A DNA stretch of 44,121 nt from a bacterium (GTDB lineage Bacteria > Bacillota > Clostridia > Lachnospirales > Lachnospiraceae). The stretch covers positions 99,386-143,506 of the forward strand of contig JAUNSO010000001.1 in NCBI GenBank assembly GCA_030539165.1, given 5' to 3'. Shown here piece by piece: positions 8,866 to 17,044 of the stretch. A model generated the notes under the pieces. The model was not told the origin of the DNA and searched no databases. It saw only the letters and a list, made by a program, of their open reading frames with translations. The position numbers and the translations under genes are program-made. Position 1 is the first letter of the stretch; every line of letters begins with the position of its first letter.

Positions 8866-9673
8866 GCTTTAATGTCTCCAAATCCTCATCCTTTTTGACA
8901 ATGACTCCGACAAACGGTAATTCCTTCTGCAAGGTTTCTGCATCTATGCCGCCAAGCTGTAATGCACGAATCCAGTCTATCAGCTCAGAGGTGCTCGGTT
9001 TTTTTCGGATATCACGCATCTCTCTGATGTCATAAAATGCATCCATTGCATATTTTAACAGGTTCTCATCTACATGTTCGAAATGAGTCTTAACGATTTC
9101 CTCCATCAGAGGTTTGTCCGGAAAATCAATATAGTGAAAGATGCAGCGACGTAAAAATGCATCCGGCAGTTCCTTCTCCGCATTTGAAGTAATGATTACA
9201 ATCGGTCTCTGTCTGGCTGTTACAGTCTCTTTGGTTTCATGAATATAGAACTCCATCTGATCAAGCTCCCAGAGTAAATCATTCGGAAACTCCAGATCTG
9301 CTTTATCGATTTCATCAATCAGCAATATGACCTGTTCATCCGCAGAAAATGCCTCTCCTAATTTTCCAAGCTTAATATAGCGTTTGATATCATCCACGCC
9401 CTCTTCACCAAACTGACCATCATACAGTCTTTGAATGGTGTCATACACATACAGACCTTCCTGCGCCTTTGTCGTAGACTTGATATTCCATATGATCAGT
9501 TTTTTGTTGAGAGAATCGGCAATTGCCTGTGCCAGCATAGTCTTTCCTGTACCTGGCTCTCCTTTGATCAGCAGTGGTTTCTTTAATGCAATCGCTACAT
9601 TGACCGCAGTCATCAGTTCCTTTGATGCCACATAAGCACCTGTACTTTTGAATTCATCACTCATCATACTCAT
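8855..9673 (-). CDS. MoxR-family AAA+ ATPase
   Basis: A 272-aa AAA+ ATPase, likely hexameric, that would remodel a partner with the VWA protein encoded next. Walker A is GEPGTGKT at 38-45, Walker B is ILLIDEID with D120/E121, sensor-1 Asn is in VIITSNAEKELPDAFLRRC, and the arginine-finger region follows. The start at 9673 is set by GGAGGAG about eight bases upstream; two further ATGs lie within the first four codons. It is 15 bases after gpsA and overlaps the VWA gene. Expression is probably from the promoter before the DUF512 gene. The family is certain; the client protein is unknown. Confidence 0.9.
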   Translation of the reverse strand: MSMMSDEFKSTGAYVASKELMTAVNVAIALKKPLLIKGEPGTGKTMLAQAIADSLNKKLIIWNIKSTTKAQEGLYVYDTIQRLYDGQFGEEGVDDIKRYIKLGKLGEAFSADEQVILLIDEIDKADLEFPNDLLWELDQMEFYIHETKETVTARQRPIVIITSNAEKELPDAFLRRCIFHYIDFPDKPLMEEIVKTHFEHVDENLLKYAMDAFYDIREMRDIRKKPSTSELIDWIRALQLGGIDAETLQKELPFVGVIVKKDEDLETLKHVH

Positions 9674-9688
9674 ATCAGTCTCCTCCGA

Positions 9689-10696
9689 CTACCATTCCAT
9701 CTCAGAATGTTCCAGTTTCTTGTCTCTGATCATCAGGTCTTTTACTGCTTCATCAGCTTTTTTCCCATGAAACAGGATCAGATTAACCTGTTCTATAATT
9801 GGCATTTCCACCTGATATTTTTCTGAAAGTGCAACAGCCGCCTTTGCAGAATAAACACCCTCAACGACCATCTTGACTTCGTCCATTGCTTCCTGCATGG
9901 TCTTTCCCTGTCCGATCAGAATGCCTGCTCTCCTGTTTCTGGAATGCATGCTTGCACAGGTAACAATCAAATCTCCAATGCCGGTCAGTCCGTAAAATGT
10001 CTCTGCTTTACCTCCCATGGCGATTCCAAGTCTTGCAATCTCACTGATTCCTCTGGTAATCAGAGCCGCCTTTGTATTGTCACCATATCCGAGTCCATCT
10101 GCCATTCCAGCAGCCAGAGCAACTACATTTTTCAAAGCTCCTCCCAGTTCCATGCCAAGCATATCACTACTTGTATAAACACGAAAAACTTCATTCATAA
10201 ATGTATTTTGCAGGAACTCTGCTGTTGTTCTGTCTTTGGCTCCGACTACACAGGAGGTCGGGATTCCACGTCCTACCTCTTCTGCATGTGAAGGGCCTGA
10301 CAAAACCGCTACATTTGCCTGTGGTACTTCTTCCTGTATGATCTGACTCAGAGTCATCAATGTGCCTTCTTCGATTCCCTTTGCGACATCCATGATGATC
10401 TGTCCGTTTTCTGTCACAGCCTTCAACAACTTTGCCGTGCTTCTGGTATACGGAGACGGAACTGCAAGGACGAGCAGATCCCTTCCCTGAACAGCCTCCT
10501 GCAGATCTGTAGTAAAGATCATATCCTCCGGCAGCTTTACTCCCGGCAGCTTGTCCTTATGCTCATGCTCCTTCTGCAGCATCTCAATTTCTGAAGGAAC
10601 AATCGACCATACCGTCACCTGATGTCCGTTATGATATAACAATAGTGCCAGTGCTGTACCCCAGCTTCCTGCTCCGATTACACTTACCTTACTCAT
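9689..10696 (-). CDS. gpsA: NAD(P)-dependent glycerol-3-phosphate dehydrogenase
   Basis: GpsA reduces dihydroxyacetone phosphate to sn-glycerol 3-phosphate, the backbone for phospholipids. At 335 aa it has the normal length. The Rossmann motif is GAGSWGTA at 8-15, and the substrate-binding region carries GGALKNVVALAAGMADGLG and the NTKAALITRG segment. It overlaps the end of plsY by eight bases (ATGAGTAA), which couples it to the acyltransferase that uses its product. The arrangement der-plsY-gpsA upstream of spoIVA is typical of Clostridia, but here five genes intervene before spoIVA. Confidence 0.97.
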   Translation of the reverse strand: MSKVSVIGAGSWGTALALLLYHNGHQVTVWSIVPSEIEMLQKEHEHKDKLPGVKLPEDMIFTTDLQEAVQGRDLLVLAVPSPYTRSTAKLLKAVTENGQIIMDVAKGIEEGTLMTLSQIIQEEVPQANVAVLSGPSHAEEVGRGIPTSCVVGAKDRTTAEFLQNTFMNEVFRVYTSSDMLGMELGGALKNVVALAAGMADGLGYGDNTKAALITRGISEIARLGIAMGGKAETFYGLTGIGDLIVTCASMHSRNRRAGILIGQGKTMQEAMDEVKMVVEGVYSAKAAVALSEKYQVEMPIIEQVNLILFHGKKADEAVKDLMIRDKKLEHSEMEW

Positions 10697-11390
10697 GTTG
10701 AATGGCTCCCTCCGGCTCTTTACCTGCCTGCATAGCCTTCTGTTCCTCTTGCTTTTTCTTTGACAGATAGGTCTTACGTTCAGTTCCTGTAAGGAGTCTT
10801 TTGATATTTTCTTTATGCTTCATATATGCCATGATCGTCATCAAAAAGACGACTATGTACATTTCGATCAGATGCGGCTGTGTCATTCCGAAATGTCCCA
10901 GCTGTCCTAATACTACTACCTCTATCATAAATCCTGCATAGACCAGTAATGATCCAAGCGATACATAATGTGTCGTCAGGAAAGCGCCAAAAAATGCAAG
11001 CAGTCCCAAGGCTGTACACAAAGTATCAAATGCTATGATCATACCACCGGTCGCTGCAATCCCTTTACCACCTCTGAACTTCATAAAAAAGGGGAAATTA
11101 TGTCCTGTAACGACACCTGCTCCTGTATAGATTTCCAGTAATGGCATCATATCTGCACATGTTCTGCCAAAAATCAGTCTGATGATGACGATCGCCAGTA
11201 TACATTTCAGTGCATCTCCTGCAAACACGACCAGACCTGCCTTTGTACCAAGCGTACGCAGCACATTTGTCGTACCTGCATTTTTACTTCCCGTCGTTCT
11301 GATATCAATTCCGTTCATACGGCCTATAAAATAACCTGTCTGAAACAGGCCGAATATATAGCCCAGAATCAGGCATATCACACGCTCCAT
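10689..11390 (-). CDS. plsY: Glycerol-3-phosphate acyltransferase PlsY
   Basis: PlsY is the integral membrane enzyme that transfers an acyl group from acyl-phosphate (made by PlsX, also in this window) to glycerol 3-phosphate, giving lysophosphatidic acid. It shows the three family motifs: GSKNAGTTNVLR near residue 34, GHNFPFFMKFRGGKG near 97, and a later Gly-rich membrane region. About five membrane segments are visible. At 233 aa it is longer than the usual ~200 because of a charged, Lys/Gln-rich cytoplasmic tail of ~35 residues that is probably not catalytic. AAAGGAG lies inside the end of der, one base separates the genes, and gpsA overlaps its end. Confidence 0.96.
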   Translation of the reverse strand: MERVICLILGYIFGLFQTGYFIGRMNGIDIRTTGSKNAGTTNVLRTLGTKAGLVVFAGDALKCILAIVIIRLIFGRTCADMMPLLEIYTGAGVVTGHNFPFFMKFRGGKGIAATGGMIIAFDTLCTALGLLAFFGAFLTTHYVSLGSLLVYAGFMIEVVVLGQLGHFGMTQPHLIEMYIVVFLMTIMAYMKHKENIKRLLTGTERKTYLSKKKQEEQKAMQAGKEPEGAIQHE

Positions 11391-11391
11391 A

Positions 11392-12717
11392 TTATGATTG
11401 CTCCTTTCTCTCCCGTATTATAAACCTAAGCGGTGTTCCTCTGAAACCAAATGATTCTCTGATTCTGTTCTCAATATATCTGGTATATGAAAAATGCATC
11501 AGTTCTTTATCATTTACAAATATCACAAATGTAGGCGGTTTGACAGCCACCTGTGTAATATAGAACAGCTTGAGACGCTTTCCTTTGTCCGAAGGAGGCT
11601 GCTGTAATGCAACTGCTTCCGACATGATCTCATTCAGCACGCCTGTCCCGACACGCAGTGCATGATTTTGAATGACCATATCAATCAGATCAAACAGCTT
11701 CGTCATCCTCTGTCCCGTTACAGCGGAAATAAATATCATTTCTGCATAAGGCATATACGACAGTACATTCCGTACTTTTTCCGTGAAACGGTAAATTGTC
11801 TTATCATCCTTTTCAACAGCATCCCATTTATTAACCGCAATGATGACACCTTTTCCTGCCTCATGCGCAATACCTGCTATTTTGGCTTCCTGTTCCGTGA
11901 CGCCCTCTACTGCATCAATTACGATGATCACTACATCCGCACGTTCTACTGCGCTGACCGTCCGGACGATCATGTAGTGCTCCAGCTCCTCTTTTACTTT
12001 CTTCTTCCGACGCAGTCCGGCAGTGTCAATAAATACGTATTCTCTGCCCTCATGCATCACACTCGTATCAACTGCATCTCTTGTCGTTCCTGCTACATCT
12101 GATACAATGACACGGTTCTCACCCAGCAGCTTATTGATAATAGAAGATTTTCCTACATTCGGCTTGCCGACGATTGCAATCTTAGGTCTTTCATCTTCTT
12201 CCTGTTCCTCTGTCTCCTCAGGGAAATACTTGATAATCTCATCCAGCATTTCTCCGAGACCCAGTCTGTTAGATGCCGAAATAGCAAATGGTTCTCCAAT
12301 GCCCAGATTATAGAATTCATAGATATCTGCTTCAAACTTTTCGAAGCTGTCCACTTTATTCACGACAAGTATGATCGGTTTTCTGGAGCGGCGCAGCATA
12401 TCTGCCACCTTTGAATCTGCATCTACCAGTCCCTGCTTGACATCTACCATAAATACGATCACATCTGCTGTATCAATGGCGATCTGCGCCTGTTCCCGCA
12501 TCTGTGACAAAATGACATCATTGGACTCCGGCTCTATACCACCTGTATCAATCATCGTAAAGTATCTGTCAAGCCATGTAATATCTGCATAGATCCGGTC
12601 TCTGGTGATGCCGGGTGTGTCCTTGACAATACTGATTTTTTCTCCTGCAAGTGCGTTAAACAATGTAGATTTTCCTACATTGGGCCGCCCTACAATAGCC
12701 ACGATCGGCTTACTCAT
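11392..12717 (-). CDS. der: Ribosome biogenesis GTPase Der (EngA)
   Basis: Der is an essential double-GTPase needed for maturation of the 50S ribosomal subunit. The 441-aa protein has the first G domain with GRPNVGKST at 10-18 and DTGG near 57. A second G domain has GKPNVGKSS at 184-192, DTAG and NKWD. A KH-like C-terminal domain (~355-440) with [10 protein letters not shown] binds rRNA. An acidic linker ([10 protein letters not shown]) joins the G domains, as usual. AGGAG precedes the ATG. It sits 24 bases after the DUF512 radical-SAM gene and one base before plsY. Confidence 0.98.
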   Translation of the reverse strand: MSKPIVAIVGRPNVGKSTLFNALAGEKISIVKDTPGITRDRIYADITWLDRYFTMIDTGGIEPESNDVILSQMREQAQIAIDTADVIVFMVDVKQGLVDADSKVADMLRRSRKPIILVVNKVDSFEKFEADIYEFYNLGIGEPFAISASNRLGLGEMLDEIIKYFPEETEEQEEDERPKIAIVGKPNVGKSSIINKLLGENRVIVSDVAGTTRDAVDTSVMHEGREYVFIDTAGLRRKKKVKEELEHYMIVRTVSAVERADVVIIVIDAVEGVTEQEAKIAGIAHEAGKGVIIAVNKWDAVEKDDKTIYRFTEKVRNVLSYMPYAEMIFISAVTGQRMTKLFDLIDMVIQNHALRVGTGVLNEIMSEAVALQQPPSDKGKRLKLFYITQVAVKPPTFVIFVNDKELMHFSYTRYIENRIRESFGFRGTPLRFIIRERKEQS

Positions 12718-12741
12718 ATTTTTCTCCTGTTCTGTCGGGTA

Positions 12742-14067
12742 TTATCCTTCTGAAATACCCGTAATTGCCTTGATAAAATCCCATCCGCTTGATTTTACAA
12801 TATCCACTTTGACTTGTAAAGCCTTTTCAATATCCGTCACCGTCACATCATCCAGCAAAACCTCTTCACCACTGCGCAGCAGATTGCATGGCAGCAGCAG
12901 TCTGTCGCCGAGAGGCTTGTCCTGCAGCTGTTCAATGATATCCTGACCTGTCAGCAGACCTGAAACCGTTATATTCTCTCCAAAAAAATGATTGACAACC
13001 GGATACAGTCTGATGGTCAGCTGAGGATAGATCTGCTGCAGCTGCTTCGTCATAGTTTTGATATAACCATTCATCAGCATCCCTGTCACCATAGACACTT
13101 CTTCCGAAGCGATTTTCTTTGGGTGTAACCGTTCTTCCCTGATGGCATCCGTATATTCCTGCAGCAGCAGTCTTACCATCCCGACACCGTTTTCCAGCTG
13201 CAGATATCCGTCATAGTTTTCTTCCGGCGGCATCTCCTGTCCTGCCAGTATATAGAGTTCATCAGAAGCATGGATAAAGTGCGTCCCATGTTCATGATAT
13301 AGTTTCTTCTGCCATTGATGAATGATATGAAGAATCTCCTCAGCGTCTACTCTGGTAAATGGTGTCAGCGGAAATAATCCATCTCTGTATCTGGACAATC
13401 CAACAGGAACAACCGATACACTTTCCAATACAGGTATATACGCAGCCAGATCATGAATACTTCTTTCCAGTTCGCAGCCGTCATTGACACCCTTGCAAAG
13501 CACGATCTGTCCGTTCATGGTAATACCTGCTTCATAGAGTCTGTCCACTTTTTTTAAGGCATCCCCGGCAAACCTGTTATTCAGCATCTTACAGCGAAGT
13601 TCCGGATTCGTTGTCTGAAAAGAGACGTTGATCGGTGACAGATGATAATGAATGATCCGTTCAATGTCATGATCACTCATATTGGTTAAGGTTACATAAT
13701 TTCCCTGTAGAAAAGACAATCTTGAATCGTCATCCTTAAAATACAATGTATCCCGCATACCCTTTGGCATCTGATCGATAAAACAGAAAATGCATTTGTT
13801 CCGGCAGGAACGATACTCATCCATCAGTCCGTTTTCAAATATGATCCCTAGATCCTCATCTTCATCCTTATCGACCTCTAAGAGCCACTCTTCTCCGTCC
13901 TGTTTCTCAATCAAGACCTCAATATATTCATCCTCTGTTAAATATTGAAAGTCAAAGATATCCTCGATTTCCTGTCCATTGACCGTAAGCAGCCGATCTC
14001 CGCTCTCTATGCCAAGCTCTTCTGCAATACTTTCCTTTTTAACTGTCTTGATTATATGCTTCTTCAT
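12742..14067 (-). CDS. DUF512 radical-SAM/PDZ protein
   Basis: A 441-aa protein of the widespread but poorly understood DUF512 family, commonly found just upstream of der in Clostridia. An N-terminal PDZ-like domain (~1-60, SGDRLLTVNGQEI) is followed by a radical-SAM core with CxxxCxxC ligands C88, C92 and C95 in CRNKCIFC, then the C-terminal DUF512 domain. Its substrate is not known. I start at the ATG at 14067, which begins MKKHIIK and has GAGGG just upstream. A longer in-frame ATG at 14139 coincides with the -35 element of the promoter, so it cannot be in the mRNA. It is the first gene of the DUF512-der-plsY-gpsA-moxR-VWA run. Confidence 0.9.
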   Translation of the reverse strand: MKKHIIKTVKKESIAEELGIESGDRLLTVNGQEIEDIFDFQYLTEDEYIEVLIEKQDGEEWLLEVDKDEDEDLGIIFENGLMDEYRSCRNKCIFCFIDQMPKGMRDTLYFKDDDSRLSFLQGNYVTLTNMSDHDIERIIHYHLSPINVSFQTTNPELRCKMLNNRFAGDALKKVDRLYEAGITMNGQIVLCKGVNDGCELERSIHDLAAYIPVLESVSVVPVGLSRYRDGLFPLTPFTRVDAEEILHIIHQWQKKLYHEHGTHFIHASDELYILAGQEMPPEENYDGYLQLENGVGMVRLLLQEYTDAIREERLHPKKIASEEVSMVTGMLMNGYIKTMTKQLQQIYPQLTIRLYPVVNHFFGENITVSGLLTGQDIIEQLQDKPLGDRLLLPCNLLRSGEEVLLDDVTVTDIEKALQVKVDIVKSSGWDFIKAITGISEG

Positions 14068-14109
14068 CGTGCCCTCTGACCTGTGATTTTCTTTTCCTCT
14101 ATCGCATAC

Positions 14110-14139
14110 AGTATAGCATACTATCCTGTTCATACTCAA
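14110..14139 (-). promoter_or_regulatory. Promoter of the DUF512-der-plsY-gpsA operon
   Basis: On the minus strand TTGAGT (14134-14139) lies 18 bases before TATACT (14110-14115), which carries an extended TGC just upstream. Transcription would start near 14103, leaving a ~36-base leader. It is divergent from the prs promoter, whose -35 lies 11 bases away. Confidence 0.65.
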
Positions 14140-14150
14140 GAACGAAGTCC

Positions 14151-14179
14151 TTGACGATTATCAGTCTTAATGGTATAAA
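14151..14179 (+). promoter_or_regulatory. Promoter of prs
   Basis: TTGACG (14151-14156) and TATAAA (14174-14179) are exactly 17 bases apart on the plus strand. The predicted start near 14186 falls at the beginning of the ribosome site GGGAGTGAG (14186-14194), so the mRNA leader would be only ~15 bases. Confidence 0.65.
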
Positions 14180-14200
14180 TTATATGGGAGTGAGACAAAT

Positions 14201-15388
14201 ATGCCAAATACACAGTATCTTGAGGACGCCATGCAAGTGGCTCCATTAAAAATCATTGCTTTGGAAAGCTGTCGTGAGCTTGGAGAACAGGTGAACGAAC
14301 ATCTGGTCAACTATCGTAAGGAAATACATAATAAATGCAAGAATGACCCTGCCTTCAAAGGATATCAGGAGGACAATTATCTTCTGGACACCACCTGCCA
14401 TCGTTTTGGTACAGGAGAAGGAAAAGGAGTCATCAATCAGTCCATTCGTGGTAAGGATCTCTATATCATGGTGGATGTCTGTAACTACAGTCTGACCTAT
14501 TCCGTAAACGGCTTTACCAATCATATGTCACCCGACAACCATTTTCAGGATTTGAAGAGAATCATAGCTGCCACGATGGGAAATGCACATCGTGTCAATG
14601 TGATTATGCCCTTTTTATATGAAAGCAGACAGCATAAAAGATTTGCCCGAGAATCTCTGGACTGTGCACTTGCTCTTGAGGAGCTTGCACAAATGGGTGT
14701 GGATAATATCATTACATTTGATGCACATGACCCACGCGTGCAAAATTCCGTTCCGTTATGTGGATTTGATAATTTCACACCGCCCTATCAGTTTATCCGT
14801 TCTTTGATTCATTATGAAAAAGACCTGATCATAGATCAGGATCATCTGGTCGTGATCAGTCCGGATGAAGGTGCTTTGGACAGAGCCGTTTATTTTGCAA
14901 ATGTTCTCGGAGTCAATACGGGTATGTTCTATAAACGCCGCGATTACTCTACTGTCGTAAATGGAAAAAATCCTATTGTTGCACATGAGTTTCTTGGAGA
15001 TGATATCGACGGAAAAGATGTCATCATCATAGATGATATGATTTCCTCCGGTGACAGTATGATTGATACCTCCAGACAGCTGAAAGCCATGAACGCGAAA
15101 CGTGTCTTTATCTGCTGCACATTCGGACTGTTTACATCCGGACTGGAGAATTTTGATAAGGCCTATGAAAAATGCTATTTTGACAGGATCATTACCACCA
15201 ATTTGAATTACCACGATCCTGAACTGAATAATCGTCCGTATTACGTTGAGGCAAATATGAGTAAATTTCTTGCTTCCATTATTGACTTCATGAACCATGA
15301 TGCTTCTATGAGCCATGTACTGACTACAACTGAGAAGATCCATAGCATACTGGCCAAATACAATGCACGTGAAGAGGTTGACTATTAA
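14201..15388 (+). CDS. prs: Ribose-phosphate pyrophosphokinase, long form
   Basis: PRPP synthetase makes 5-phosphoribosyl diphosphate from ribose 5-phosphate and ATP for nucleotide, His and Trp synthesis. At 395 aa it is ~80 residues longer than the classical enzyme, with a longer N-terminus and inserts; such long forms occur in Clostridia. Recognisable elements are SRQHKRFARES near 142, FDAHDPRVQNSVP near 173, SPDEGALDRA at 220-229, the KRRDYS loop at 245, and the ribose-phosphate loop IIIDDMISSGDS at 275-286. The last is an altered version of the usual DDxxxTGGT. It is the only plus-strand gene, has its own promoter, and its stop overlaps that of pgeF by four bases. The family is clear; whether it is the main PRPP synthetase cannot be told from this window. 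Confidence 0.92.
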   Translation: MPNTQYLEDAMQVAPLKIIALESCRELGEQVNEHLVNYRKEIHNKCKNDPAFKGYQEDNYLLDTTCHRFGTGEGKGVINQSIRGKDLYIMVDVCNYSLTYSVNGFTNHMSPDNHFQDLKRIIAATMGNAHRVNVIMPFLYESRQHKRFARESLDCALALEELAQMGVDNIITFDAHDPRVQNSVPLCGFDNFTPPYQFIRSLIHYEKDLIIDQDHLVVISPDEGALDRAVYFANVLGVNTGMFYKRRDYSTVVNGKNPIVAHEFLGDDIDGKDVIIIDDMISSGDSMIDTSRQLKAMNAKRVFICCTFGLFTSGLENFDKAYEKCYFDRIITTNLNYHDPELNNRPYYVEANMSKFLASIIDFMNHDASMSHVLTTTEKIHSILAKYNAREEVDY

Positions 15389-16293
15389 GCCTGTTGAATC
15401 GATAGAAAAGCTGCAAGATTACCCCGTTTTCCATTGGTTGCACGATGCGAAAACAGGAAATCTGGATTGTGACAGGTACACAATTCAGGAATGATCAGAT
15501 TTTGTGCTGTGATTCCTGCCTCTGATAATATCAATTCATTTGCTTTCCAAAGATCCAGCTGGTATTTCTGTTCTTTTTCTCCCGAATCCGTATGCGGAAA
15601 TAATATCTGAGCACATTCATAATCATGGAATGTGCTTTTAAATTGCTCTGCAACATCCTCGCTGACTTCATAGCAGTCTCGGCAGATGCTTGGGCCGATT
15701 GCAGCAATCACATCCTCCGGTCTGGTTCCATACATCTGCTGCATCAGATCCAGTGTCTTTTTCCCGATCCTTCCTACTGTTCCACGCCATCCTGAGTGAC
15801 TCAGACCGATTGCACGATGCACGGGATCAACAAAATACAAGGGTACACAATCAGCATAAAATGTTGTCAGCACCAGACCCGGAACGTTCGTTACCATTCC
15901 ATCTGTTTCAAAAAAGCTTTTTTGTCGAGTCATCCCGTTTCCCCGATCCTCTTTTGTAACCACACGTACGTTTGTCGTATGAGTCTGATCTGAAAAGACC
16001 ATATCCTCACATGATACCCCTATCGCAGCCGCTATCCGTTTAAAATTCTCATGCACTGCTCTTTCATCATCGCCTCTTGAAAAGCTCAGATTCATGGATG
16101 AGAAAAAGCCCTGACTAACTCCTCCGATTCTTGTAGAAAAGCCATGTCTGATAAACCCACAGTCTGACAGCCTCTTAAAAGTCAGGTATACGACCTCTCC
16201 TGACCTGTTTAACTCTGTATTCTTTTTTTCACCGCTCCATACAAGCATATTCTCTGATAATTGCACGATATCAGTATCCTCTTTCAGTCTCAT
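15385..16293 (-). CDS. pgeF: YlmD/YfiH-family purine nucleoside phosphorylase (polyphenol-oxidase-like)
   Basis: A 302-aa member of the family formerly called multicopper polyphenol oxidase or laccase and now known as zinc-dependent purine nucleoside phosphorylase/adenosine deaminase. Probable metal ligands are H105 in SDQTH, C149 in YADC and H166 in SHSGWRGT; the 17-residue Cys-His spacing is the family's. Other conserved pieces are FSTRIGGVS and CYEV near 218. E. coli YfiH (PgeF) is also linked to correct peptidoglycan peptide incorporation. GAGG precedes the ATG by about nine bases. It is the last gene of the lepB-rbgA operon and ends tail-to-tail with prs, with no terminator between them. 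Confidence 0.9.
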   Translation of the reverse strand: MRLKEDTDIVQLSENMLVWSGEKKNTELNRSGEVVYLTFKRLSDCGFIRHGFSTRIGGVSQGFFSSMNLSFSRGDDERAVHENFKRIAAAIGVSCEDMVFSDQTHTTNVRVVTKEDRGNGMTRQKSFFETDGMVTNVPGLVLTTFYADCVPLYFVDPVHRAIGLSHSGWRGTVGRIGKKTLDLMQQMYGTRPEDVIAAIGPSICRDCYEVSEDVAEQFKSTFHDYECAQILFPHTDSGEKEQKYQLDLWKANELILSEAGITAQNLIIPELCTCHNPDFLFSHRATNGKRGNLAAFLSIQQA

Positions 16294-16335
16294 ATCATTT
16301 CATCCTCATTTTCTGTTTTCATTTTACGGCAGCCT

Positions 16336-16692
16336 CTATCGATGTTGATAAGGAAATGCATTTTGATACCAGTTTATATTCTCTCCCAAAATCGCAATTA
16401 CATCAAATCGACAGGATGTTGTTTCAGAGAAATGATGACATACCCTGTAGTAATCAGCCACCTTGCAGATGGTGGCTTGCTTGGATACGTTAACTGCACT
16501 GGCCGGATCTCCCACCCTGCTTGTTTTTCGATATTTCACCTCTATAAACAGGTATGTATTTTGATCATAGCCGATAATATCGATCTCTCCAAACCTGTTT
16601 CTAAAGTTTCTCTCCAGTATTCTGACACCTTTACTTTGCAGAAAGAGCACAGCCATATCCTCATACTGTGCCCCGATTGTCCTTTTATTCAT
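16336..16692 (-). CDS. yraN: YraN/UPF0102 family endonuclease-fold protein
   Basis: A 118-aa protein of the UPF0102 family, which has a restriction-endonuclease-like fold. Its role is poorly defined, probably in DNA processing or repair. It shows the family pattern GAQYEDMA near 7, the active-site-like FGEIDIIG near 34 and FIEVKYRKT near 48, then the QATICKVADYY helix. It is 45 bases after the flhB-like gene and 42 bases before pgeF. Genes of this family often lie next to rnhB and the rplS operon, as here. Confidence 0.92.
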   Translation of the reverse strand: MNKRTIGAQYEDMAVLFLQSKGVRILERNFRNRFGEIDIIGYDQNTYLFIEVKYRKTSRVGDPASAVNVSKQATICKVADYYRVCHHFSETTSCRFDVIAILGENINWYQNAFPYQHR

Positions 16693-16737
16693 ATCTGTGA
16701 TTCCCTCGGCTGTCTGCCGTTTCCTATTAATATCTGC

Positions 16738-17031
16738 TTAAGGCTTCACCTTGCTTTTGATTTTTTCCATATTATCGACAAATACAAGTATCTCGGCTAC
16801 CACTTCATATAATTCAGGCGGTATCATTTCCCCGATTTCCAGCTTTGATAATGTGTTCGCCAGTTTGGAATCCTCATGGATCGGGACATCTGCCTCCTGC
16901 GCCTTTTCGATGATCCTTTCAGCAATATGTCCCACACCGGTAGCAATGACTCTCGGAGCTTCGTCCCCCGGATCATACTGCAGCGCAATTGCCTGTTTCA
17001 CTTTGTCTTTTTCCTTTTTTTCCTCCGGCAT
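16738..17031 (-). CDS. FlhB C-terminal-domain-like protein (YlqH type)
   Basis: A 97-aa soluble protein equivalent to only the cytoplasmic C-terminal domain of the flagellar export gate FlhB. It has AIALQYDPG, VIATGVGHIAERI, ADVPIHEDSKLA and EIGEMIPPELYEVVAEIL, all in the FlhB order. The self-cleavage motif NPTH is replaced by DKVK at residues 9-12, and there are no membrane segments. Bacillus subtilis has the same product (YlqH) at the same place. I use the ATG at 17031 with GAGGG seven bases upstream; an upstream in-frame TTG would abut the ribosome site. It follows the FliK-like gene by 13 bases. The function is unknown. Confidence 0.85.
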   Translation of the reverse strand: MPEEKKEKDKVKQAIALQYDPGDEAPRVIATGVGHIAERIIEKAQEADVPIHEDSKLANTLSKLEIGEMIPPELYEVVAEILVFVDNMEKIKSKVKP

Positions 17032-17044
17032 ATACAATCCCTCT

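Noticed and set aside
7657..9673. MoxR/VWA pair as part of an anti-phage or tellurite-type defence system
   Set aside because: No nuclease, protease or other defence gene is linked, and the pair sits in a housekeeping operon with gpsA.
14068..14139. Longer DUF512 protein starting at 14139
   Set aside because: Its extra N-terminus has no ribosome site and coincides with a good promoter, so it is not transcribed; homologues begin near the PDZ domain.
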